Under the pieces are notes generated by a model that worked only from the letters and a program-made list of their open reading frames with translations, was not told the DNA's origin and ran no database searches. 5,307 bases of DNA from an uncultured Corynebacterium sp. (lineage in GTDB: Bacteria > Actinomycetota > Actinomycetes > Mycobacteriales > Mycobacteriaceae), in contig CALZCR010000152.1 in NCBI GenBank assembly GCA_945631445.1, positions 1 to 5,307 on the forward strand. Direction: 5' to 3'. A program made the position numbers and the translations under genes. This document shows, one piece after another, positions 1-5,307 of this stretch; position 1 is the stretch's first letter, and each line of letters starts with the position of its first letter.

Positions 1-1
1 C

Positions 2-1216
2 TTCATCTACGCCCAGGCCGCCGGCTTGATCTTCGCCATCCAATTCTTCAACCCGGCGACCAACGGCAACCCCAGCCTCGCGCTCATCGTCTCCTGGGCG
101 TCGTTGGGCATCAGCTTCCTCTTCCGTCCGCTCGGCGCCGTCATCGCCGGTCACCTCGGGGACCGCCTCGGTCGTAAACCCGTGCTGGTGATCACGCTGG
201 TCGGCATGGGCGGCGCCACCGCCGCCATCGGCCTGCTGCCCACCTACGCCACCATCGGCATCGCCGCTCCCCTGCTGCTGGTGCTGCTGCGCATCCTGCA
301 AGGTCTGTCAGCCGGTGGCGAATGGGGCGGCGCCGCCCTGATCGCCGTCGAGCACGCGCCCACCCGCCGCCGCGGCTTCTTCGGCGCCTTCCCGCAGGTC
401 GGCGTTCCCGCCGGCATGTTGCTGGCCACCGTCTTCATGCTCATCATGACCAGCGTCCTGACCACCGAGCAATTCGAGTCCTGGGGCTGGCGCATCCCCT
501 TCCTCTTCAGCATCGTGCTCATCGTCGTCGGCTTCCTGATCCGCCGACTGGTCGAGGAATCCCCGGTCTTCTCCGAGATGGAGCAGATGAAGAAGAAGGC
601 TTCCGCTCCTCTGGCGGAGCTCTTCCGCGACCACTGGCGCACCGTCCTGATCGCCGCCGTCATCTTCGCCGGCGTCAACGCCGCCGGCTACCTGGCGATC
701 GCCTACTTCCTGTCCTACGGCACCGGCATCCTCGGCATGGACCGTTCGGTGCTGCTCCTGCTGACCTCGCTGACCGCCGTGGCCTGGATCGTCGCCACCC
801 TCTTCTTCGGAGACCTCTCCGACCGGATCGGCCGCAAACGCACCTTCGCCCTCGGCTACCTGGCCATGATCCTGTGGGCCATCCCGACCTGGCTGCTGAT
901 CGACACCGCCAACCCGCTGCTCTTCGGCGTGGCCGTCGTGGTCCTCGGGGTGCTGCTGGGCATCACCTACGGCCCGCAGCCGGCGCTGTACGCCGAGATG
1001 TTCCCCGCCAGCGTCCGTCTCTCCGGCGTGTCCATCAGCTACGCCATCGGCTCCATCATCGGCGGCGCCTTCGCCCCGATGATCGCCGAGCTGCTCTTCA
1101 GCGCCACCGGCACGTCTTTGTCCATCGGCGTCTACATCGGGGTCATCTCGCTGTTGTCCTTGATCGCGGTCATGGCCGTGCCCGCCGGCATCCAGCGCCG
1201 CAACTTGAGCGAGTAA
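2..1216 (+). CDS. MFS transporter, metabolite:H+ symporter (MHS) family, 5'-truncated
   Basis: This is the C-terminal 404 residues of a 12-helix inner-membrane secondary transporter, probably a proton-coupled importer of an organic acid, osmolyte or aromatic acid (relatives: ShiA, ProP, KgtP). The frame is open from base 2 and already reads FIYAQAAG, so the true start and roughly the first few dozen residues, with most of helix 1, lie outside the window; the TTG at base 26 is not the start. Numbering from the first in-window codon, seen motifs are RPLGA (42-46) running into the loop 2-3 signature GHLGDRLGRK (50-59), the MHS hallmark GGEWGGA (105-111), EHAP and RRG (117-125), WRIPF (163-167), EESPVF (185-190), and the second-half copy GDLSDRIGRK (270-279). 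A charged central loop, roughly 181-212, separates two blocks of hydrophobic helices. The stop is TAA at 1214-1216. The gene converges on the nnr gene across a palindromic gap. The family is clear, but the substrate cannot be read from the sequence. Confidence 0.93.
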   Translation, partial: FIYAQAAGLIFAIQFFNPATNGNPSLALIVSWASLGISFLFRPLGAVIAGHLGDRLGRKPVLVITLVGMGGATAAIGLLPTYATIGIAAPLLLVLLRILQGLSAGGEWGGAALIAVEHAPTRRRGFFGAFPQVGVPAGMLLATVFMLIMTSVLTTEQFESWGWRIPFLFSIVLIVVGFLIRRLVEESPVFSEMEQMKKKASAPLAELFRDHWRTVLIAAVIFAGVNAAGYLAIAYFLSYGTGILGMDRSVLLLLTSLTAVAWIVATLFFGDLSDRIGRKRTFALGYLAMILWAIPTWLLIDTANPLLFGVAVVVLGVLLGITYGPQPALYAEMFPASVRLSGVSISYAIGSIIGGAFAPMIAELLFSATGTSLSIGVYIGVISLLSLIAVMAVPAGIQRRNLSE

Positions 1217-1236
1217 CCGCTCTGCCCCGCCCTGGC

Positions 1237-1304
1237 CGCCCTGCGGCCGGACAGCGTTCCCGACCTCACGTGTGAAACCGGGAAGGCCGCCCGGCCGCAG
1301 GGCG
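1237..1304. terminator. 68-nt imperfect palindrome between convergent genes, probable bidirectional terminator
   Basis: Arms 1237-1250 and 1291-1304 are perfect 14-nt inverted repeats (CGCCCTGCGGCCGG against its complement). The pairing continues on the same axis: 1252/1289, 1254-1255/1286-1287, 1257-1262/1279-1284 and 1266-1269/1272-1275. All pairs satisfy i + j = 2541, giving 27 pairs out of 34 positions with short internal mismatches and a GT tip. It begins 20 bases after the transporter stop and lies 29 bases beyond the nnr stop, so it could end transcription from both sides. Neither side has a real T-run, so it is not a classical Rho-independent terminator; actinobacteria are reported to use hairpins without U-tracts, which fits. 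The termination role is inferred; the symmetry is directly seen. Confidence 0.6.
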
Positions 1305-1333
1305 TTCGTCTGTGCCCGTCAGCCGGGCGGTGC

Positions 1334-3004
1334 TCAGCTCAGCGCCGACAACCGGGCGGTCGCCCGCGGAACGTACTTCGCGATCCGGCTCGCTGACGTC
1401 GGCGCCGGCCCGTCCGGGGTCTGCGCGCTCAACCACGTGGCCACGGCATGGATCTGCACCCCGTCCGCCAGTGAATACAGGCCCGGGTGGAACTCGTCCT
1501 CCCCGGCGTACTGGGGCATCTCCTCGGAGGCGACCACCGCGCTGTGCGCCATCCGGGCGCCCAACAATCCGGAGAGCACGTCCCCGGAGCCGGGGGTGGC
1601 CGCCCAGGAAGTGCCGGCGTCGACGGTGCTGACCGCCACGAACTCCCCGGCCGGACGGGCGATCACGGTGAACCGGCCTTTGAGCAGCACCGCGCAGCCC
1701 AGCTCGCGGACCATCGCGGTGACCGCACCGATCGGATCCTGCCCCGGATCGGGGATCTCGCCGCCTACGGCGTCGGCCAAGCGGCGGAACTCCCCGGCAT
1801 GCGGGGTGAGCACGGTGGAGCCGGTGCGCTCGAGCAGGGCCTCGCGCAGCTCGGGGCGCTCGGCGAGCAGGGTGACGCCGTCCGCGTCGATGAGCAGCGC
1901 GGCCTCTTCGCCCAGCAGGTGGGACAGCTCGGCGGCCGCACCGTCGTCGACGCCCCGGCCGGGCCCGAACACCCATGCCTGCACCCGCCCGGCGTCCTCG
2001 AGCGTCGTGGTGGCCACGACCTCGGGGAAAGCGCGCACCACTTCATCGGCTTGGGCGCCCACGTACCGCACCATCGAGCTGGTTGCCCGCACCGCGGCGT
2101 GCGCCGACAAAATCGCCGCGCCCGGGTACGTCGCGGAACCCGCGCAGACGCCGACGACCCCGCCCGAGTACTTGTCGTCCGTGGGGCCGGGCTCTACGGC
2201 AGTGACGCTTTCTGGCTGCGGGGAGACAAACGTCGCCGGCCACTCGTAGTCGCGCCGGTAGGGGATGGCGCGCACCGCGAAGACCTGCGGGATCTTCCCC
2301 GTCGACTGCGCCTGGGCCAGCTGGGAGGACAGGGACGTCCCGCCGACCTCCACGTCCGCGAGAATGACCTCCCCGCACGCGGTGGTCAGGCAATGCGCGT
2401 AGCGCAGGCCTCCGAAAGTGACGGTCACGTCCGCTTCGACGTGGGCGGGGACCTGCTCCTTCAGTTCCGTCTCATAAGGCTCGGGGAGAGCCCCGGAGTC
2501 GGCCTCCACCCCGGAGGGGACGTCGATGGCCAGCACCGGGACGTACGCCCGGCGCAGCGGCGACAACGTGCGCGCCAGCGACTCCCGCAGACCGCCCTCG
2601 CCGCCCAGGCCGAGGATCCCGTCGACGATCAGGCGATAAGAGTGCAGTTCATGGCCCGGGAACCTCTCCAGCACGCGGCCGCCGGCCGCGAGGAAAGACT
2701 CGTGGGCGCGCTCATGGACGCGCGCCTGCGCATCCAGCAGCACGGCGTGCACCGGATAACCGAACTCCGCCAACGACGCCCCCGCATATAAGGCGTCGCC
2801 GCCGTTGCCGCCGCCGCCCACCAGCAGCAGCACCGACTCGGCGCCGGGCTGGGTGGGGCGGGAACGCAACATCGTCTGTGCGGCGACCGCCACCACGTAC
2901 GCGGCGGAGCGCATCAATTCATCGGGTTCCCGCTGGGCGTTCAACAGCGGCTGTTCGGCCGCGCGGACGACGTCGGCGGGGAAGGCGTAACTCAAGGCGC
3001 GCAT
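1334..3004 (-). CDS. nnr: Bifunctional NAD(P)H-hydrate epimerase / ADP-dependent NAD(P)H-hydrate dehydratase
   Basis: This cytoplasmic metabolite-repair enzyme is 556 residues long. The N-terminal YjeF_N (NnrE, EC 5.1.99.6) domain, about 1-225, interconverts R and S epimers of hydrated NADH/NADPH. The C-terminal ribokinase-like NnrD domain (EC 4.2.1.136), about 275-556, dehydrates the S form back to the active cofactor at the cost of ADP. Visible epimerase motifs are GGGGNGGDA (63-71), VDGILGLGG (127-135), IDVPSG (160-165) and VTFGG (195-199). Dehydratase motifs are DDKYSGG (276-282), AGSATYPGAA (288-297), FGPGRG (346-351), DADG (373-376), TPHAGEF (400-406), LKG (441-443) and the nucleotide-site GSGDVLSG (472-479). 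The end, PTSASRI, is typical of actinobacterial homologues. The ATG at 3004 is the only start between an in-frame stop (3047-3049) and the conserved N-terminus, so it is secure. It follows the nei gene by 53 bp on the same strand. No Shine-Dalgarno sequence is evident. An acidic segment at about 488-510 looks like an insertion. Confidence 0.95.
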   Translation of the reverse strand: MRALSYAFPADVVRAAEQPLLNAQREPDELMRSAAYVVAVAAQTMLRSRPTQPGAESVLLLVGGGGNGGDALYAGASLAEFGYPVHAVLLDAQARVHERAHESFLAAGGRVLERFPGHELHSYRLIVDGILGLGGEGGLRESLARTLSPLRRAYVPVLAIDVPSGVEADSGALPEPYETELKEQVPAHVEADVTVTFGGLRYAHCLTTACGEVILADVEVGGTSLSSQLAQAQSTGKIPQVFAVRAIPYRRDYEWPATFVSPQPESVTAVEPGPTDDKYSGGVVGVCAGSATYPGAAILSAHAAVRATSSMVRYVGAQADEVVRAFPEVVATTTLEDAGRVQAWVFGPGRGVDDGAAAELSHLLGEEAALLIDADGVTLLAERPELREALLERTGSTVLTPHAGEFRRLADAVGGEIPDPGQDPIGAVTAMVRELGCAVLLKGRFTVIARPAGEFVAVSTVDAGTSWAATPGSGDVLSGLLGARMAHSAVVASEEMPQYAGEDEFHPGLYSLADGVQIHAVATWLSAQTPDGPAPTSASRIAKYVPRATARLSALS

Positions 3005-3011
3005 GTCGCCG

Positions 3012-3039
3012 ACTGTACCTGCTCGCCCACGTATTTCAG
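3012..3039 (-). promoter_or_regulatory. Candidate promoter for nnr (leaderless)
   Basis: On the minus strand, CTGAAA (3034-3039) is followed after 16 nt by TACAGT (3012-3017), which fits the corynebacterial TAnAnT-like -10 at all but the fifth-position ambiguity. Seven nt then separate the -10 from the ATG at 3004, placing the expected transcript start on or next to the A of the start codon. The surrounding 53-bp gap is visibly more A/T-rich than the genes. No purine-rich ribosome site sits 5-10 nt before the ATG. This would let nnr be transcribed alone as well as by read-through from nei. It is a motif-level inference. Confidence 0.4.
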
Positions 3040-3057
3040 GGCAGTTTTAACCCGCCG

Positions 3058-3870
3058 TCACTCCGGTTGGCACTGCGGGCACCAGAAGAGGTTGCGGCCC
3101 TCCATCACCTGCTGGCGCACCGGAGCGCCGCAGACATAACAGCCCAGGCCCGCCCGTCGATAAACGTAGACCTCGCCGCCGTGCTCGTCGTCGCGGGCCT
3201 CCCGGCCCATCTGCTCGGGCATGTGCTCGGCGCGTACGGTGTCGATCTGGCCGGTCTCCGCGCCGACGGCCATGATCTCGACGAGGTCCTCCCACAACCC
3301 GTCGAACTCCGCGTCCGTCAGATCCTTGCCCGGGGTGAACGGGGAGATCCCCCGCCGGAACAACGTCTCGGCGCGGTAGATGTTGCCCACCCCGGCATAG
3401 AGTTTCTGATCCATCAGCAACGACCCGATCGAGCGCCGCGAGCGGGCGATCTTCGGGCGGATCGACTCCGGGTCGGCGTCCGCGCGCAGGGGATCGGCCC
3501 CGACCTTGGCCAACGCCGCCGCGTACTCTTCCTCCGTGATCAACCGGCACCACTGCGGACCCCGCAGATGCGCGGCGAGGGTTCCGTTGTCCAGCCGCAG
3601 CCGCACCTGGCCGCGGGCGTCGTCGTTGGGTTCGAAGCGCAGCTGGCCGATCAACCCGAGGTGAATGTAGACGATGTGCTCGGGCTCCGGGTTGTCGAAG
3701 TGGATGAACAGATGTTTGCCGTGGGCCTCGGCCTCGAGGAGACGGTGGCCGTCGATGAGCGCCGCCTCGGCGGAGAAACGGCCCTGCGGACTGGTGACGG
3801 CGAGGTCTCGGCCGGTGAAATCACGGTTGAGTCCCCGGGCGAGACGGTGAATGACATGACCTTCGGGCAT
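3058..3870 (-). CDS. nei: Endonuclease VIII / formamidopyrimidine-DNA glycosylase family protein (Nei1 type)
   Basis: This 270-residue base-excision repair enzyme is a bifunctional glycosylase/AP lyase that removes oxidised bases, chiefly pyrimidines in Nei enzymes, from DNA. The start is fixed by MPEGH: after Met removal the N-terminal Pro is the Schiff-base nucleophile and the following Glu the general acid. The frame stays open further upstream to an ATG at 3999, but that would bury the catalytic Pro, so 3870 is chosen. Other features are SPQGRF (27-32), GKH with the conserved lysine K52 (51-53), HLGL (70-73), LRGP (102-105), the helix-two-turn-helix around LLMDQ...GVGNIYR (151-166), VYRRAG (236-241), and a C-terminal zinc finger with Cys 244, 247, 264 and 267 (C-x2-C-x16-C-x2-C) carrying the finger arginine R259. 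Length and motifs match the mycobacterial Nei1 (Rv2464c) type from memory. All catalytic residues are present, so it should be active. It is upstream of nnr and divergent from the DUF1846 gene. Confidence 0.95.
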   Translation of the reverse strand: MPEGHVIHRLARGLNRDFTGRDLAVTSPQGRFSAEAALIDGHRLLEAEAHGKHLFIHFDNPEPEHIVYIHLGLIGQLRFEPNDDARGQVRLRLDNGTLAAHLRGPQWCRLITEEEYAAALAKVGADPLRADADPESIRPKIARSRRSIGSLLMDQKLYAGVGNIYRAETLFRRGISPFTPGKDLTDAEFDGLWEDLVEIMAVGAETGQIDTVRAEHMPEQMGREARDDEHGGEVYVYRRAGLGCYVCGAPVRQQVMEGRNLFWCPQCQPE

Positions 3871-3878
3871 GAATGACA

Positions 3879-3907
3879 AGTCTATCGCCGCCCGGCACGG
3901 ACCAAAA
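3879..3907 (-). promoter_or_regulatory. Candidate promoter for nei (leaderless)
   Basis: The minus strand carries TAGACT (3879-3884), a good match to the corynebacterial TAnAnT -10, ending 8 nt before the ATG at 3870. A T-rich block TTTTGG (3902-3907) sits 17 nt upstream as a weak -35. The expected start of transcription falls at or beside the ATG, and no Shine-Dalgarno sequence is visible, so a leaderless mRNA is the simplest reading. I saw no LexA-type palindrome that would make this an SOS gene. Confidence 0.45.
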
Positions 3908-3959
3908 CCACGAGTGCGCGGGAAAGACGGGCGGATCGTGGTCGGGCGCCGGCACAGCG

Positions 3960-3965
3960 TAGAGT
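3960..3965 (+). promoter_or_regulatory. Candidate -10 element for the DUF1846 gene
   Basis: TAGAGT fits the TAnAnT -10 pattern and lies 32 nt before the ATG at 3998, predicting a short leader of about 25 nt that contains the ribosome-binding site. The -35 region (about 3937-3943) is unremarkable, as is common in corynebacteria. TAAAAG at 3975-3980 is a weaker alternative but would leave too little room for the Shine-Dalgarno sequence. Confidence 0.4.
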
Positions 3966-3985
3966 GCAAGGCGGTAAAAGACGAC

Positions 3986-3992
3986 GGAAAGG
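3986..3992 (+). promoter_or_regulatory. Ribosome-binding site of the DUF1846 gene
   Basis: GGAAAGG is purine-rich, partly complementary to the 16S anti-Shine-Dalgarno sequence, and ends 5 nt before the ATG at 3998. It supports that start and contrasts with the two minus-strand genes, which lack such a site. Confidence 0.6.
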
Positions 3993-3997
3993 CAGCC

Positions 3998-5307
3998 ATG
4001 TCGACGAAGATCGGATTCGACCGCGAACGCTACATCCAGATGCAGTCGGATCACATCAACGCCCGCCGCGAACAGATCGGCGGCAAGCTGTACCTCGAGA
4101 TGGGGGGCAAGCTTTTCGACGACATGCACGCCTCCCGGGTCCTGCCCGGTTTCACCCCGGACAACAAGATCGCCATGCTCGACCGGCTCAAGGACGACCT
4201 GGAGATCCTGATCTGCCTCAACGCCAAGGATCTGGAGCGCCAAAAAGTGCGCGCCGACCTGGGCATCCCCTACGAGGACGACGTCTTACGCCTGATCGAC
4301 GTCTTCCGGGACCGCGGCTTTCTCGTCGACAACGTCGTCATGACGCAGCTGGAGGAGAATAACCAGCAGGCCTTCGCCTTCGCGGACCGGCTGGAGCGGC
4401 TCGGCCTGCAGGTCGCCCGCCATTATCCCATCGCCGGCTATCCCACCAACAGCGCCAAGATCGTCTCCGACGAGGGTTTCGGGCGCAACGACTTCGTGGA
4501 GACCACCCGCGACGTCATCGTCGTCACCGCCCCGGGCCCGGGCTCCGGCAAGCTGGCCACCTGCCTGAGCCAGGTCTACCACGAATTTCAGCGCGGCCGT
4601 TCGGCCGGCTACGCCAAGTTCGAGACCTTCCCCATCTGGGACCTTCCCCTGGAACACCCGGTGAACCTGGCGTATGAGGCCGCCACCGCGGACCTCGACG
4701 ACATCAACGTCATTGACCCGTACCACCTGGCCGCCTACAAAGAGCAGGCCACCAGCTACAACCGGGACGTCGAGGTCTTCCCGTTGCTGAAGACGATGCT
4801 GGAGCACCTGGCCGGCGAGTCGCCGTATCAGTCGCCGACGGACATGGGCGTGAACATGGTGGGCCAGGCCATCTCCGACGACGACGTCTGCCGCCAGGCC
4901 GCCATCCAGGAGATCGTGCGCCGTTATTACAAGGCGCTGGTGGAGGAACGCGTCAACGACGATGTCGACGACGTCGTCTCCGGGCGCATCGCCGTGATCA
5001 TGAGCAAGGCCGGCTGCTCGCCGGAGGACCGCGCCGTGGTCCGGCCGGCGCTTGACGTGGCGGCGGCGACGGAACAGCCCGCCGCGGCCATGCAGCTGCA
5101 CGACGGCTGCATCGTCACCGGCAAGACCTCCCCGCTGCTGGGTTGTTCCGCCGCGATGCTGCTCAACGCGCTCAAGCACCTGGCCGGCATCGACGACGAA
5201 TCGCTGCTGCTCTCTCCGGCGTCGATCGAGCCGATCCAGACCCTCAAGACCGGGCACCTGGGTTCCCGGAACCCGCGCCTGCACACCGACGAGGTGCTCA
5301 TCGCCCT
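3998..5307 (+). CDS. DUF1846 (UPF0371) family protein of unknown function, 3'-truncated
   Basis: The frame starts [17 protein letters not shown] and is open to the right edge: 436 codons plus two bases of the next, with no stop. Family members are about 490-500 residues, so roughly 60 residues are missing. I recognise it as DUF1846 (PF08903), whose C. diphtheriae member DIP2346 has a solved structure; no biochemical function is established that I know of. Conserved-looking blocks are [17 protein letters not shown] (36-52), the glycine-rich APGPGSGK (178-185), [20 protein letters not shown] (211-230), INVIDPYH (236-243), [10 protein letters not shown] (255-264), [11 protein letters not shown] (279-289) and [13 protein letters not shown] (374-386). 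The GPGSGK loop suggests phosphate or nucleotide binding, but it lacks the first glycine of a canonical Walker A. No signal peptide or membrane segment is seen, so it is probably cytoplasmic. It has its own promoter and ribosome site and diverges from nei. Confidence 0.9.
   Translation, partial: MSTKIGFDRERYIQMQSDHINARREQIGGKLYLEMGGKLFDDMHASRVLPGFTPDNKIAMLDRLKDDLEILICLNAKDLERQKVRADLGIPYEDDVLRLIDVFRDRGFLVDNVVMTQLEENNQQAFAFADRLERLGLQVARHYPIAGYPTNSAKIVSDEGFGRNDFVETTRDVIVVTAPGPGSGKLATCLSQVYHEFQRGRSAGYAKFETFPIWDLPLEHPVNLAYEAATADLDDINVIDPYHLAAYKEQATSYNRDVEVFPLLKTMLEHLAGESPYQSPTDMGVNMVGQAISDDDVCRQAAIQEIVRRYYKALVEERVNDDVDDVVSGRIAVIMSKAGCSPEDRAVVRPALDVAAATEQPAAAMQLHDGCIVTGKTSPLLGCSAAMLLNALKHLAGIDDESLLLSPASIEPIQTLKTGHLGSRNPRLHTDEVLIA

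Noticed and set aside
1314..1328. Small hairpin GCCCG-TCAGC-CGGGC beside the nnr stop
   Set aside because: A five-pair stem with no T-run is weak next to the much larger palindrome at 1237-1304; at most it is an accessory element.
1272..2791. Long plus-strand open frames opposite nnr (325 and 434 aa)
   Set aside because: They are low-complexity Arg/Pro/Ala/Ser-rich or shadow translations of a GC-rich gene, with no recognisable domain; the minus strand carries full Nnr motifs.
3039..3053. GGG...CCC around GTTTTAA as a terminator between nei and nnr
   Set aside because: Only three contiguous base pairs form and no T-run follows on the minus strand; the A/T content is better explained by a promoter.
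2878..3876. 332-aa plus-strand open frame opposite nei
   Set aside because: It is a shadow of the nei gene, which has complete catalytic and zinc-finger residues on the minus strand.
3892..3955. Repeated CCGGCAC (3892-3898 and 3949-3955) in the divergent region as operator half-sites
   Set aside because: A 7-base direct repeat 57 bp apart is not notable in such GC-rich sequence, and no inverted partner or flanking match supports it.
3871..3999. Upstream extension of the nei reading frame to an ATG at 3999 (313 aa)
   Set aside because: It would place 43 residues before MPEGH, hiding the catalytic N-terminal proline, and would overlap the start of the divergent DUF1846 gene.
4286..5284. 332-aa minus-strand open frame opposite the DUF1846 gene
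   Set aside because: It is rich in Val/Asp/Gly/Arg/His, as expected from the complement of GC-rich codons, and has no domain; the plus-strand frame has conserved family blocks over the same stretch.

Overview
The window looks like chromosomal DNA of a high-GC actinobacterium, most likely Corynebacterium or a close relative. Three things point that way: codon third positions are strongly G/C; the bifunctional NAD(P)H-hydrate repair protein and the Nei-type glycosylase resemble their mycobacterial/corynebacterial counterparts as I remember them; and the rightmost gene belongs to the DUF1846/UPF0371 family, whose structurally characterised member comes from C. diphtheriae. Genus assignment is recall-based inference, not a search result.

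Layout from left to right. (1) The 3' part of a major facilitator superfamily transporter of the metabolite:H+ symporter type, plus strand; its start lies before the window. (2) A convergent 117-bp gap holding a 68-nt imperfect palindrome, 27 of 34 positions paired, probably a shared transcription end or boundary hairpin. (3) A minus-strand pair: a Nei1-type endonuclease VIII is transcribed first, and the bifunctional NAD(P)H-hydrate epimerase/dehydratase follows after a 53-bp gap. (4) A 127-bp divergent promoter region. (5) A DUF1846 protein on the plus strand, cut by the right edge after 436 codons.

Functionally this is mostly housekeeping. The minus-strand pair joins two damage-repair activities: removal of oxidised bases from DNA and restoration of hydrated, inactive NADH/NADPH. 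Both genes have a corynebacterial-type -10 element 7-8 nt before the ATG and no convincing Shine-Dalgarno sequence, which suggests leaderless transcripts. The DUF1846 gene instead has a short leader with a Shine-Dalgarno sequence. The DUF1846 protein is the only one here whose function is unknown.

I found no mobile element, CRISPR array, RNA gene, phage remnant or defence system, and nothing that amounts to a new multi-gene system. The points most worth a second look are the convergent palindrome, the paired leaderless starts, the nei-nnr pairing and the unexplained DUF1846 protein.
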